A stretch of DNA of 64,000 bases from Candidatus Thiosymbion ectosymbiont of Catanema sp. Cochon2018 (lineage in GTDB: Bacteria > Pseudomonadota > Gammaproteobacteria > Chromatiales > Chromatiaceae): positions 676,888-740,887 of the forward strand of contig WYCW01000001.1 in assembly GCA_011392765.1 (NCBI GenBank), in the 5' to 3' direction. The notes under the pieces were generated by a model that made no database searches, was not told the origin of the DNA, and saw nothing but the letters and a program-made list of their open reading frames with translations. Positions 1 to 8,744 of the stretch are shown piece by piece. How positions within the stretch are numbered: position 1 is the stretch's first letter; each line of letters begins with the position of its first letter. A program made the position numbers and the translations under genes.

Positions 1-1002
1 GGAATAGACATGGCTATCGGTGAGGGAAGTATCTTGCCGGAGACGGCGCCCCTGCCCGCCGGACAGCAACACCTCCCTTCCCGGTCCGGCGGTTCCATAG
101 TCCTCAAGGCGCCGGACCGAGGATTTCTCGATGATCTTGAACGCACCCATGATGCCTTTCGCCACCGAACCCGGGGGGACGCGATGGATACCGACACCCG
201 TCCCCGTGCCTATCGTCTTGTGCCTTACCGGCTTGTAGGGCAAGCCTTGGGGCGGCTTGCCGTCCCTTTCGATCTGCTGGATGCTGCGGGTGAGAAGCAC
301 CGCTCGTTCCGTTGGGAAGATGGGATGCTGGTCGCCGCCTGGCTGCGCCATGCCGCCAAGAAGAGATTTCTGGCCGAAGGTTGGGAAAAAGACCGTGTCG
401 ATGCCTACGTCTGCGCACACCCCGCGAAGGGCGAAGAAAACCGGCGCCTTTCCTACGTGCCTCTCCCCACTATCGGCCACCGGTACTCCGACGGCCATCA
501 TCGCCGTGCGCTGGTGATCCTGCCCTTCAACGACGACAACGTTGAAGAAAGTCTCGCCATCCTGTACCGCATGGCCGGTGATCCCCTTCGGGCCTTGGAT
601 CAAGACCGACCGGTCGCATGGTTGGCTGAAGGCAAGCGAAATTCCGTGGTACGGAGGTACTTGCGAAAGTCGACAGAATGGCTGAGTGTCACCCCGGTAG
701 TGCTGCACGGAAGAGACCGGTCCGGAGGAAAATTTCGTTCCCGCAAGGCGGACAAGCTCATTCTGCAGGCGTTTGCCGAATCGGGTTACCCGGTGGAACG
801 GATTGAAGAATATAGCTACCAACCCGCACCATTCTGGCGAGGTCCGGGAGGCGCTCGTCGCGCGAGGGTTCCCCGACACCTCGCTCATTGGCCTCGCTAT
901 CACGTTCGCGTGGTATTTCGAGCACCTGTTCAAGGGCCTGTCCTGGTAGGTATCGGGCGGCATTTCGGTTTAGGGGTATTCGCGGCAAACGCCGGCGTAT
1001 GA
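1..1002 (+). CDS. csb2: Type I-G CRISPR protein Csb2 (Cas5-Cas6 fusion), 5'-partial
   Basis: The reading frame is open to the left window edge, so the methionine at position 10 is probably internal and the Cas5-like N-terminal part lies outside the window. The 330 visible residues end in a Cas6-like RAMP segment: a strand (PRYHVRVVF) followed by a glycine-rich loop (VGIGRHFGLGVF), the signature of the GSU0054/Csb2 family of type I-G (formerly I-U) systems. In this family Csb2 combines the Cas5 role (binding the crRNA 5' handle) with the Cas6 role (cutting pre-crRNA at the repeat hairpin). The gene reads directly towards a CRISPR array whose repeats form a strong hairpin, as expected for its substrate. 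Cas3, Csb1/Cas7, Cas8 and the adaptation genes would be upstream and are not visible. The family call is confident; full length and start are unknown. Confidence 0.88.
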   Translation, partial: GIDMAIGEGSILPETAPLPAGQQHLPSRSGGSIVLKAPDRGFLDDLERTHDAFRHRTRGDAMDTDTRPRAYRLVPYRLVGQALGRLAVPFDLLDAAGEKHRSFRWEDGMLVAAWLRHAAKKRFLAEGWEKDRVDAYVCAHPAKGEENRRLSYVPLPTIGHRYSDGHHRRALVILPFNDDNVEESLAILYRMAGDPLRALDQDRPVAWLAEGKRNSVVRRYLRKSTEWLSVTPVVLHGRDRSGGKFRSRKADKLILQAFAESGYPVERIEEYSYQPAPFWRGPGGARRARVPRHLAHWPRYHVRVVFRAPVQGPVLVGIGRHFGLGVFAANAGV

Positions 1003-1244
1003 GCAACGATGGTGAGCATAGGAAAAACCGATTCGTCAATCGAGCTGCCGGGCCTCTGCGAGCACTCCGGTGGCACCCGCAACCCCGGCCAGCGCTCGCG
1101 GAAAATCGCTCTTTAAAAAATCAGGTAATTGCGCTACAATTCGGAGACCCGTTAGGTGGTCCTGGAGCTTGCTCATGCCGCTTCGCCGCGAGTCTTCGAA
1201 AACGGCCCGGCAAGGCGCGGCGGAAAAGGACTACCGCGCGGGCT
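1003..1244 (+). promoter_or_regulatory. CRISPR leader
   Basis: This non-coding gap lies between the csb2 stop and the first repeat. It contains an A/T-rich patch (about 1105-1140) in otherwise GC-rich DNA. The array is probably transcribed left to right, because repeats near this side are uniform while the two at the far end (3209 and 3282) carry changes. That makes this side the leader. Confidence 0.7.
1112..1140 (+). promoter_or_regulatory. Candidate promoter of the CRISPR array
   Basis: TTTAAA at 1112-1117 and TACAAT at 1135-1140 are separated by 17 bp, matching a sigma-70 -35 (4 of 6) and -10 (5 of 6). Transcription would begin near 1147, about 100 nt before the first repeat. Inferred from sequence alone. 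Confidence 0.5.
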
Positions 1245-3317
1245 CTATTCCGCGGCCAATCGCCGCGGCCTCATTGAAGCCTGTATTCCTCCACGCTGGG
1301 GAAGAAGTCGCGCTGTTGGCTATTCCGCGGCCAATCGCCGCGGCCTCATTGAAGCACGGTCGGCGCGAAGGTGACGTTGACCCCACCCAGGCTATTCCGC
1401 GGCCAATCGCCGCGGCCTCATTGAAGCGCGGTCGATGAGACGCGGGATCGAATCTTTGTCGCCCTATTCCGCGGCCAATCGCCGCGGCCTCATTGAAGCC
1501 TAGGCTGTCCAGGATGCTCCGTTTGGCCGCCTCGAAGCTATTCCGCGGCCAATCGCCGCGGCCTCATTGAAGCTTGGGATGTGTCAGCTTTTTAGGTCGG
1601 TTCCGGGACCTATTCCGCGGCCAATCGCCGCGGCCTCATTGAAGCTGTGGGATTGCTCGTATTCCGGGCAAACCATGCAAACTATTCCGCGGCCAATCGC
1701 CGCGGCCTCATTGAAGCATCGCAATTTTTTCAATCTGGTACCTGGTGTCCAATTCTATTCCGCGGCCAATCGCCGCGGCCTCATTGAAGCGTTGTGTGCC
1801 AGGAACTTTGTGGAGAATCAACATCCACTATTCCGCGGCCAATCGCCGCGGCCTCATTGAAGCCAGGCCCTGGTTCCAGACCCCGTACCGCTGCAAAATG
1901 GCTATTCCGCGGCCAATCGCCGCGGCCTCATTGAAGCATTGGGTAGGGTTTCGCTGGTGGATTTAGGACTGGTTCTATTCCGCGGCCAATCGCCGCGGCC
2001 TCATTGAAGCTACGATGTCGCTGTTCCTCCGTGTGGTTTGAAGCGTCTATTCCGCGGCCAATCGCCGCGGCCTCATTGAAGCTGCGTGGTTTGCTCGCTT
2101 TACTGAATCTGGTTCCTGCTATTCCGCGGCCAATCGCCGCGGCCTCATTGAAGCTATGATGTTGCTGTCCCTCCGTGCGGTTTAGCGTGTCTATTCCGCG
2201 GCCAATCGCCGCGGCCTCATTGAAGCGTCTATCGCTGGCTCTGGTGGTCTTACCCCGGCAGGCTATTCCGCGGCCAATCGCCGCGGCCTCATTGAAGCTA
2301 CTTGGGCCTGTTCTTCTGTGGTCTTTTCTTGTCCTGCTATTCCGCGGCCAATCGCCGCGGCCTCATTGAAGCAAGTTGGGCTATTTCGGTGCCTCGATTG
2401 ACCCTCGACCTATTCCGCGGCCAATCGCCGCGGCCTCATTGAAGCAACTGATACAACGCATCTCCCGGCGACTGAGAACGATCTATTCCGCGGCCAATCG
2501 CCGCGGCCTCATTGAAGCCATTTAGTCTGGCTGTTATGGGTGCTGGTAGTGTGCTATTCCGCGGCCAATCGCCGCGGCCTCATTGAAGCCAGTCACCCCA
2601 ACAAGCATTACGAGCATCAGACTGATCTATTCCGCGGCCAATCGCCGCGGCCTCATTGAAGCTGGGGCTGTCCGCTTTTCCGTAGTGGGTGTTTTTATCT
2701 CTATTCCGCGGCCAATCGCCGCGGCCTCATTGAAGCGAGCCAGGCCCACTAGCACTACCCCCGCCACCAGAACTATTCCGCGGCCAATCGCCGCGGCCTC
2801 ATTGAAGCCAGGCTGACGCTCCGGTGACCGGGACCGCATACGCCAGCTATTCCGCGGCCAATCGCCGCGGCCTCATTGAAGCGTCGCTGAGCATCGCCAT
2901 CTGGTTGGTCGCGTCGGCTCTATTCCGCGGCCAATCGCCGCGGCCTCATTGAAGCTATTGGGTAAGGTTCTGTGGGCATTAGCCTGATTGTGGCTATTCC
3001 GCGGCCAATCGCCGCGGCCTCATTGAAGCCTGACGTTGATCCCGATCTGTGGGTAGATGAGCCTCTATTCCGCGGCCAATCGCCGCGGCCTCATTGAAGC
3101 ACCACTCACCGAGCTGGCAAACCCATCTCCAACCCCTATTCCGCGGCCAATCGCCGCGGCCTCATTGAAGCTTACAGGTCCGGAGAGTGGGGCGGCTGCT
3201 CGTGGCAGCTATTCCGCGGCCCATTGCCGCGGCCTCATTGAAGCTCAATCACCAGCGGGGAATAGGTTCTGTTTTTGTACGGTATTCCGCGGCCCATTGC
3301 CGCGGCCTCATTGAAGC
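1245..3317 (+). CRISPR. Type I-G CRISPR array, 29 repeats and 28 spacers
   Basis: A 36-bp repeat occurs 29 times, starting at 1245, 1320, 1392, 1464, 1538, 1610, 1682, 1755, 1828, 1902, 1975, 2047, 2119, 2191, 2263, 2337, 2410, 2483, 2554, 2627, 2701, 2773, 2847, 2920, 2994, 3065, 3136, 3209 and 3282. Spacers are 35-39 bp. Each repeat contains a perfect 7-bp stem, CCGCGGC / GCCGCGG, with a 5-nt loop, and ends in CTCATTGAAGC, the usual 3' handle side for subtype I repeats. Repeats 1-27 are identical. Repeats 28 and 29 change the loop from CAATC to CCATT without touching the stem, and repeat 29 also begins with G instead of C. This fits an old, distal end. Csb2 next door is the likely processing enzyme. 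Confidence 0.98.
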
Positions 3318-3338
3318 AAGCTTAACGCAGCGGAATGG

Positions 3339-3580
3339 CAATGCCATTAAGTTAAGCGTTACCGGCCAGCAAAAGAGAGGAAACCTCACCAATCACACGA
3401 ATCCTCGCGGATTGATGCGCGCGATTCGTAGGTTGGGCAAAGCCCGTAGGATGCAGTGAGCGTGTGTTGTCCTTTCCGGACGGCACCACCGCCAAGCGCG
3501 AACCGCATCTTTGGACGGTGGGCGTGCCCAACACCGGTGTTGGGCACGGACCATCCCTGGCCCTTTGCCCAACCTACCCA
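3339..3580. repeat. Truncated MITE-A copy carrying a GGTGTTGGGC-type repeat
   Basis: The left terminus CAATGCCATTAAGTTAAGCG starts at 3339, 21 bp after the last CRISPR repeat, and matches the complete copies at 22068, 23470, 39121 and 42572. The expected right terminus is missing. In its place are a palindromic insert (3430-3580, with CCAACACCGGTGTTGGGC) also seen near 22260, 30210 and 42610, and then another element. The 3318-3789 gap contains no gene. Confidence 0.75.
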
Positions 3581-3698
3581 GCTGTCTAAAAAGGGACCGT
3601 AGGCCGTAGGCCAAAACCCAGCAATACCCAAAGCTGGGTTTCGTTCCTCAACCCAGCCTACCAATTTAAAATCAATGTGTTCGTTTTCAGACAGCCTC
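3581..3698. repeat. MITE-B copy (GAGGCTGTCT family), reverse orientation
   Basis: The right end reads AGACAGCCTC and is followed by TTA, the expected 3-bp target. The left end is clipped to GCTGTCTAAAAA. The core contains the inverted AAACCCAGC / GCTGGGTTT motif shared with copies at 32664 and 62316. No coding capacity. Confidence 0.75.
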
Positions 3699-3738
3699 TT
3701 AGAGGATAAGATTGTGATGATACATCGAGGGATAGACA

Positions 3739-3779
3739 ATTATTGTAACAGCGGTTACTGTAACCGCTGTTGCAATAAT
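3739..3779. promoter_or_regulatory. 41-bp near-perfect palindrome before the ATPase remnant
   Basis: Two 20-bp arms (3739-3758 and 3760-3779) match with one mismatch around a single central base. The inner half reads CAGCGGTTAC-T-GTAACCGCTG. It ends 10 bp before the ATG at 3790. It could be an operator, a site bound by the encoded ATPase family, or an insertion site. No poly-T run follows, so it is not a typical terminator. Confidence 0.7.
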
Positions 3780-3789
3780 GGAAGTATCC

Positions 3790-4194
3790 ATGAAATTCTA
3801 TAATCGGCAAGCCGAAATTGTGGAGCTACGCGCACTCAGCCATCAGGCTCATACGAGTGGGGGGCTGATGAGTGTGATCGTCGGACGACGGCGCGTCGGA
3901 AAAACCCGGCTTTTGCGTCAAGCTTATCAGGGTGCTGCCAATCATCTATACCTATTTATAGCCAAAAAGCCTGAACCCCTTTTGTGCGAAGAATTTGTAA
4001 CGCTAATCAAGCAAACATTGAATATTCCTATATTCGGCAATATTCGACACTTTCGGGACCTCTTTGCACTCCTGTTAGAATACTCAAAACAATCCCCCAT
4101 AACTCTCATTATCGATGAGTTTCAGGAATGGCAAAAGCACCCCGATTATGAGATTAAATTACAGGGATTTTCTTTGTTGGATTTGGACAGTTGA
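3790..4194 (+). pseudogene. Truncated AAA ATPase (archaeal-type ATPase family), N-terminal part only
   Basis: The 134-residue product starts MKFYNRQAEI, has a P-loop VGRRRVGKT (about residues 30-38) and a Walker B strand ending LIIDEFQEW, and then stops after a few unrelated residues. Relatives in this P-loop family (often with a C-terminal DUF234-type nuclease-like domain) are about 400-480 residues, so the sensor and C-terminal regions are missing. The ATG at 3790 is preferred over 3778 because GGAAG (3780-3784) is well spaced before it and 3778 lies inside the palindrome. The gene is AT-rich compared with its neighbours, suggesting transfer. It is followed within 31 bp by the converging amidohydrolase gene. 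Probably non-functional, although a short ATP-binding protein cannot be excluded. Confidence 0.75.
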
Positions 4195-4224
4195 CAGTTT
4201 GTCTGCGGAATCCCTCTTACTCGT

Positions 4225-5532
4225 TCAGTCGCCGCTCACCTGCGCATAGTCGAGCGCGAATCCCACCAGGGTACGCACGCCGGTGATCAGGGCAGCCTCA
4301 TTGGCATCGAAGAACGGCGAGTGATTCGCCGGTGCCTCGCCGAAGGCGACACCCGGATCGTTCACGCCGAGCAGCAGGTACAGGCCCGGTATGGATTCCT
4401 GGTAGAAGGAGAAGTCCTCGGCTCCCGTGATCAGCGACGCTTCCGTGACCTTGTCGTCACCCGCTGCCCATCGCAGTGTGGGCATCATCTTCCGCAATAG
4501 TTCGGGATCGTTACGGGTCACCGGCGCATAACTCTTGATGGTGACAGTGGCGGTTGCACCATTGGCTTCCGCGGTCGCCCGGACCGTGTCGCGCAGCTTC
4601 GTATGCAGCAGCTCGCGGGTCTCCGGATCGAAGGTTCGGATCGTCCCGACCATCTCGACCTTATCGGGGATGATGTTGCCGCGCACGCCGCCGTGCACGC
4701 TGCCGATCGTAATAACCGCGGGGCCCTTGGTGACGTCCAGGTGGCGGCCCGGGATTCCCTGCAGAGCGACCATGATCTGTGCGGCGACGTAAATAGGATC
4801 GACGCCCATCCAGGGTGAGGAGCCGTGTGTCTGCCGGCCGACTACATTGATCCGCAGATCGTCGGCGGCCGCTAAGAAGCCACCGGAGCGATAGGCAAGG
4901 GTACCGCCCCTATTCGGCCAGACGTGCAGGGCAAAGATGGCTTCCGGCGCGTCCGGCCCGGCGAGTACGCCTTCTTCGACCATCAGAGACGCACCGCCTT
5001 CCTCGTCGCCAGGGGCCCCTTCCTCGGCCGGTTGGAAAATAAACTTGACGGTACCTGCCAGCCGCTCACGGTTGGTCGCCAGGACCTCGGCTGCGCCCAT
5101 CAGCATGGCGACGTGGGTGTCGTGACCGCAGGCGTGCATGACCGGGACTTCCTGACCGTTGTATTCGCCGCGTGCCGTGGATGCGAATGGTAGTCCCGTC
5201 TGTTCGCGCACCGGCAAAGCGTCCATGTCCGCACGCAGGGCGATGACCGGGCCGGGTTGCGCGCCTCTCAGGGTACCGACAACCCCGGTGTGGGCGATAC
5301 CGGTCCGAACGTCGTCGAAGCCGAGACTCCGCAGGTGGTCGGCGACCTTTTTCGCGGTGCGGAATTCGCGGTTCGAGAGTTCCGGATGCTTATGGATATC
5401 GCGCCGCCATTCAATCACCCTTGGTTCGATGGCGGCGAATGCCGAGTCGAGTCCCTGTTTGTTGTCTTGTGCAACGACGACGGTAGTGAGTAGCGTCAGG
5501 ATCATGATGCCCAACGTTCGCAGGCTTTTCAT
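4225..5532 (-). CDS. Exported M20D-family amidohydrolase
   Basis: The 435-residue protein starts with a signal peptide (MKSLRTLGIMILTLLTTVVVAQ), so it is probably periplasmic. The body is an M20D metallopeptidase of the amino-acid amidohydrolase, hippurate hydrolase and IAA-amino-acid hydrolase type. DIHKHPELS, ADMDALPV, HACGHDTHVAMLMGAA and PAEEGAPGDEEGGA carry the His, Asp and Glu residues that bind the two metal ions, and TGAEDFSFY and ANHSPFFDANE are the C-terminal catalytic-domain motifs. The family removes N-acyl groups from amino acids; the exact substrate cannot be read from sequence. The frame extends upstream to 5724, but the signal peptide and agreement with family length support 5532. 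It follows rplS by 4 bp on the same strand and may be co-transcribed, although it is not a usual member of that operon. Confidence 0.85.
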   Translation of the reverse strand: MKSLRTLGIMILTLLTTVVVAQDNKQGLDSAFAAIEPRVIEWRRDIHKHPELSNREFRTAKKVADHLRSLGFDDVRTGIAHTGVVGTLRGAQPGPVIALRADMDALPVREQTGLPFASTARGEYNGQEVPVMHACGHDTHVAMLMGAAEVLATNRERLAGTVKFIFQPAEEGAPGDEEGGASLMVEEGVLAGPDAPEAIFALHVWPNRGGTLAYRSGGFLAAADDLRINVVGRQTHGSSPWMGVDPIYVAAQIMVALQGIPGRHLDVTKGPAVITIGSVHGGVRGNIIPDKVEMVGTIRTFDPETRELLHTKLRDTVRATAEANGATATVTIKSYAPVTRNDPELLRKMMPTLRWAAGDDKVTEASLITGAEDFSFYQESIPGLYLLLGVNDPGVAFGEAPANHSPFFDANEAALITGVRTLVGFALDYAQVSGD

Positions 5533-5536
5533 CGCG

Positions 5537-5878
5537 TCAAACTTTCTCTTTGATCCGCGCCGCCTTACCGGTACGGCCCCGCAGGTAGTACAATTTGGCC
5601 CGTCGCACGTCGCCCCGGCGCTTGACCCGAATATCGGCAACCGTGGGGCTGTAGGTCTGGAAGACGCGCTCCACTCCCTCGCCATGTGAGATCTTGCGCA
5701 CGGTGAAAGCGGAATTGAGGCCACGGTTGCGCCTGCCGATGCAGACGCCCTCGAAGGCCTGCAGGCGCTCGCGATTACCTTCCTTCACCTTGACCTGCAC
5801 CACCAGGGTATCGCCGGGTGCGAAGTCCGGGACCTCGCGGTTTATCTGCGCTCGCTCGAGCTCGTCGATAATGTTCAT
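5537..5878 (-). CDS. rplS: Ribosomal protein bL19
   Basis: The 113-residue protein starts [11 protein letters not shown] and contains the family core [19 protein letters not shown] and [20 protein letters not shown], ending in a basic tail. bL19 lies at the interface of the two ribosomal subunits. The start at 5878 is chosen over the longer frame because family members begin MxxIIxxLE. It is the last gene of the classic rpsP-rimM-trmD-rplS operon, 20 bp after trmD. Confidence 0.97.
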   Translation of the reverse strand: MNIIDELERAQINREVPDFAPGDTLVVQVKVKEGNRERLQAFEGVCIGRRNRGLNSAFTVRKISHGEGVERVFQTYSPTVADIRVKRRGDVRRAKLYYLRGRTGKAARIKEKV

Positions 5879-5898
5879 AAGTCCTCTCGCTCCTGTGC

Positions 5899-6642
5899 TC
5901 ATTCAGCGTCCCGACGCGCCTGGATGAATTCGTCCAACAGCGCCTTTTCTTCGCCGCTCAACCCCCGACGCTCCAGCAGGTCCGGGCGTCGCAGCCAGGT
6001 GCGCCCGAGGGCCTGTCGCAACCGCCAGCGTGCGATGGCCCGATGGTTGCCGCTCAACAACACCTGGGGCACGCGCGCCCCCGCGATCACCTCGGGGCGG
6101 GTGTAGTGCGGAAAATCCAGCAGGCCATCGACATAAGAATCTGTTCGGGCCGAGTCCTTGTGTCTCAAGGTCCCCGGTAGGAGGCGCATCACCGCGTCCA
6201 TGATTACCATGGCGGGCAGCTCGCCCCCACTCACCACATAGTCGCCGATGGACCATTCCGCGTCCACATAGCGTTCCACCAGCCGCTCGTCGATCCCTTC
6301 GTAGCGGCCGGCGATCAGGATCCAACCGGGTTCGGCGGCGATCTCTGCAATCGTGTCTTGAACCAAGGTGCGGCCCTGGGGCGTCACATAGGCCACCTTG
6401 CTGTCCGGAGCGGCGTGCTTGGCGTCCTCGATGGCCGCCTGCAGCGGCTCCACCTTCATGACCATACCGGGGCCCCCGCCGTAGGGCCGATCGTCCACCG
6501 TGCGATGCGGGTCCTGCGTGTAATCTCTGGGATTCCACAGGTGCAGCTCCGCGCTACCGCGTTCCAGCGCACGCCCGACGACGCCTTGCCCCGTGAGGAT
6601 CCGGAACATATCCGGAAACAGGCTGACGACATCGAAACGCAC
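5899..6642 (-). CDS. trmD: tRNA (guanine37-N1)-methyltransferase
   Basis: TrmD methylates G37 next to the anticodon and so prevents +1 frameshifting. The product of 247 residues begins with a GTG codon ([13 protein letters not shown]), where the family start lies. SPOUT-family motifs are visible: [17 protein letters not shown], the knot region [12 protein letters not shown], and [15 protein letters not shown], which form the deep trefoil-knot SAM site, followed by [16 protein letters not shown] with the catalytic Asp region. Length matches the family (about 250). It lies between rimM (20 bp upstream) and rplS. Confidence 0.97.
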   Translation of the reverse strand: MRFDVVSLFPDMFRILTGQGVVGRALERGSAELHLWNPRDYTQDPHRTVDDRPYGGGPGMVMKVEPLQAAIEDAKHAAPDSKVAYVTPQGRTLVQDTIAEIAAEPGWILIAGRYEGIDERLVERYVDAEWSIGDYVVSGGELPAMVIMDAVMRLLPGTLRHKDSARTDSYVDGLLDFPHYTRPEVIAGARVPQVLLSGNHRAIARWRLRQALGRTWLRRPDLLERRGLSGEEKALLDEFIQARRDAE

Positions 6643-6661
6643 TGCCCCAGGCCTTGAATCC

Positions 6662-7171
6662 TTAAAACTCCGGGTCCCAATCGACCCGAATCCGGCCTCG
6701 CTCCGGATCGACATCCGTGACGACCCGATCCCGGACAAAAGGCAGCAATCGCTCCCGATCTCCCTTGACCACCAGCACATCGTTGGCGGCGGTAGCGAAT
6801 ACCCGGTCGACCCGGCCGAGGGGCGTGCCGTCCAGGGTCTCGACGCTCAGCCCTACCAGGTCGGCCCAATAAAATTCATCGGCCCCAAGCCGCGGCAGCT
6901 GATCGCGGTGTATCCTGATCTCCAACCCTACCAGGGCGGCGGCCTGATCCCGGTCCTCACAGCCCTCCAGCCGGGCTACCAGACCCTTGCCGTGGGGTCT
7001 GCCTGCGGCAAGTCCCCGCGGTCCGCACCCCGCACCCAGATACCAGGGTTGATAGGTCAGTAGGTTGGCACGCGGCTCGGTCTCTGAAAAGACCTTCACC
7101 CAACCCCGCACGCCGTAGAGACCCGAGATGCGGCCCACCACCAGCATCTTCGACCGCGCCTGGTCCTCCAT
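6662..7171 (-). CDS. rimM: 16S rRNA processing protein RimM
   Basis: RimM is a maturation factor for the 30S subunit head and binds uS19. The 169-residue product starts [13 protein letters not shown]. The RimM N-terminal barrel is visible ([18 protein letters not shown]), followed by the PRC-barrel half with [10 protein letters not shown], and [20 protein letters not shown]. It ends with the typical [20 protein letters not shown] block. It sits 22 bp after rpsP and 19 bp before trmD. A longer frame opens upstream, but it would overlap rpsP heavily and lacks family similarity. Confidence 0.96.
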   Translation of the reverse strand: MEDQARSKMLVVGRISGLYGVRGWVKVFSETEPRANLLTYQPWYLGAGCGPRGLAAGRPHGKGLVARLEGCEDRDQAAALVGLEIRIHRDQLPRLGADEFYWADLVGLSVETLDGTPLGRVDRVFATAANDVLVVKGDRERLLPFVRDRVVTDVDPERGRIRVDWDPEF

Positions 7172-7193
7172 TACCGACGGCGGCTGCGTTCCG

Positions 7194-7517
7194 TCAAACG
7201 GCAGGCCCCTGCTCCTCGGCCACGGCGGACTCCGCGGTGGCCGGAATCGGCGGCGTAACGGCCTCGGTCTCAGTCTCGGAGGCCGGCTCCCCCAGCAACT
7301 TGGCGACGCGCTCGGACGGCCTGGCCCCCCGGCCGATCCAATGTTCGGCGCGCGCGCGGTCGAGCCGCAGCCGCACTTCGCCGCCGGTAGCGATCGGATT
7401 GAAGAAGCCGATGCGCTCGATGTAGCGGCCATCGCGCTTCAGTCGCCCGTCAGCAACCACGATTTGATAGAAGGGGCGTTTTTTGGCCCCACCCCGGGAC
7501 AAGCGAATCGATACCAT
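7194..7517 (-). CDS. rpsP: Ribosomal protein bS16
   Basis: The product is 107 residues and starts [18 protein letters not shown]. Family motifs [25 protein letters not shown] and [16 protein letters not shown] are clear. The C-terminal tail is longer than in E. coli bS16 (82 residues) and is acidic and Ala/Pro-rich, a variation common in this family. It is the first gene of the rpsP-rimM-trmD-rplS operon. Confidence 0.97.
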   Translation of the reverse strand: MVSIRLSRGGAKKRPFYQIVVADGRLKRDGRYIERIGFFNPIATGGEVRLRLDRARAEHWIGRGARPSERVAKLLGEPASETETEAVTPPIPATAESAVAEEQGPAV

Positions 7518-7564
7518 GTTCAGCCCTGATCCAACCAATCATGCACAGCGCATGTAAACTATCA

Positions 7565-7570
7565 ATTATA
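7565..7570 (-). promoter_or_regulatory. Candidate -10 box of the rpsP operon
   Basis: A perfect TATAAT is read on the minus strand about 48 bp upstream of the rpsP start. No good -35 hexamer is visible at 16-18 bp, so the call rests on the -10 box and position only. Confidence 0.4.
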
Positions 7571-7605
7571 CATGTGCCGACCGACGACTGGTAGCTGGAA
7601 GCAGT

Positions 7606-8640
7606 TTGTCAATCGAAAAGAAAGTTATACGCCCTCGCCCTGCGTGGCAGCAGGATCTGGGCATGGCGATCACCCGCCCGGAGACCCTCATCGAGGTCCT
7701 GGACCTGGACCGGGGACTCCTCCCCGGGGCACGCGCGGCGGCGAGGAGATTCGGCCTCCTGGTCCCACGCGGCTATGCCGCGCTCATGGCGCAATCGGAC
7801 CCACACGATCCTTTGCTGCGCCAGGTGCTGCCCCTGGCCGAAGAGTTGCGGAGCCCACCCGGCTTCAGCGCTGATCCGGTAGGTGAGCGGACAGCGGTGC
7901 ACGCCCCCGGCCTCCTGCAGAAATATCAGGGCCGCGCTCTGCTGTTGCTCACCGGCGCCTGCGCCATTCACTGCCGCTACTGCTTCCGCCGCCATCTTCC
8001 CTACGCCGAGGATTCCGCCCGACTCGACCGGGCCGCGCGTGCCGTCCGCCGGCTCGCGGAGGACCCGTCGATCCGCGAAGTGATTCTGAGCGGGGGAGAT
8101 CCACTGCTGCCGGACGATGACTCCCTCGCTGTCCTGGTCGGCGAACTCGCGGAGATACCACACCTGCGGCGCCTGCGTCTGCACACCCGGCTGCCGATCG
8201 TGTTGCCTTCCCGCGTCACCGATCGCCTGTGCCGTATCCTGAGCGCGAGCCGCCTGCAGCCGATCCTGGTGGTGCACACCAATCACGCCCGCGAGCTGGG
8301 AGCGGCGGCCCGGGGCGCCCTGGGGCAGCTACACGACGCCGGTATCCCACTCCTCAACCAAAGCGTGCTCCTGCGCGGCGTGAACGACAGTGCGTACCGC
8401 CTGGCGGCACTGAGCGAGGCGCTGTTCGAGTGCACCGTTCTACCTTATTATCTTCATCTGCTCGACCGGGTTTCGGGTGCGGCACATTTCGAGCCGGCCG
8501 AGGCGACGGCGATTCGGATCCTCGATCAACTACGCACGCAGCTGCCCGGCTATCTGGTTCCAAGGCTGGTGAAAGAAATCGCGGGCGCCCCCTACAAAAT
8601 CCCGCTCGATCGGGAGACCGCGTACGAGACTGTCAGATGA
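7606..8640 (+). CDS. epmB: EF-P--(R)-beta-lysine modification radical SAM enzyme EpmB
   Basis: EpmB is a lysine 2,3-aminomutase-like radical SAM enzyme that makes (R)-beta-lysine for attachment to elongation factor P by EpmA. The 344-residue protein carries the radical SAM cysteines in CAIHCRYCFRRH, VILSGGDPLLPDD, and the aminomutase motifs LRLHTRLPIVLPSR and LLNQSVLLRGVND. It has the EpmB C-terminus LVPRLVKEIAGAPYKIP. The start used is TTG at 7606; the next ATG (about 7663) would cut a region that aligns with E. coli EpmB. The segment around the start resembles a sequence near 62165, so the first codons may derive from a repeat. It is divergent from rpsP. efp and epmA are not in the window. 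Confidence 0.93.
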   Translation: MSIEKKVIRPRPAWQQDLGMAITRPETLIEVLDLDRGLLPGARAAARRFGLLVPRGYAALMAQSDPHDPLLRQVLPLAEELRSPPGFSADPVGERTAVHAPGLLQKYQGRALLLLTGACAIHCRYCFRRHLPYAEDSARLDRAARAVRRLAEDPSIREVILSGGDPLLPDDDSLAVLVGELAEIPHLRRLRLHTRLPIVLPSRVTDRLCRILSASRLQPILVVHTNHARELGAAARGALGQLHDAGIPLLNQSVLLRGVNDSAYRLAALSEALFECTVLPYYLHLLDRVSGAAHFEPAEATAIRILDQLRTQLPGYLVPRLVKEIAGAPYKIPLDRETAYETVR

Positions 8641-8646
8641 GTGATG

Positions 8647-8682
8647 AATGATGAGTGCGGAATTCATCACTCATCATTTTTT
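8647..8682 (+). terminator. Rho-independent terminator after epmB
   Basis: A perfect 11-bp stem AATGATGAGTG / CACTCATCATT has a 10-nt loop and runs into six T residues. It lies 7 bp after the epmB stop. Confidence 0.75.
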
Positions 8683-8744
8683 CCGCCGCGGTCAAGCGCC
8701 CGGTCCGATCCGGTTCGTCTGGACACGCCCTCGCCCGATCACCG

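Noticed and set aside
1938..2993. Similarity between spacers 1938-1974 and 2956-2993 (ATTGGGTAGGGTT versus ATTGGGTAAGGTT)
   Set aside because: Only the first 13 bases agree and the rest cannot be aligned in a shared frame, so common origin is not supported as it is for 2011 and 2155.
1356..3064. Shared TGACGTTGA word in spacers 1356-1391 and 3030-3064
   Set aside because: Nine bases among 28 spacers can match by chance, and the codons that follow differ.
1070..3314. Open frames running through the CRISPR array (IPRPIAAASLK repeats)
   Set aside because: The 36-bp repeat is a multiple of three without stops, so frames stay open by arithmetic. They are not genes.
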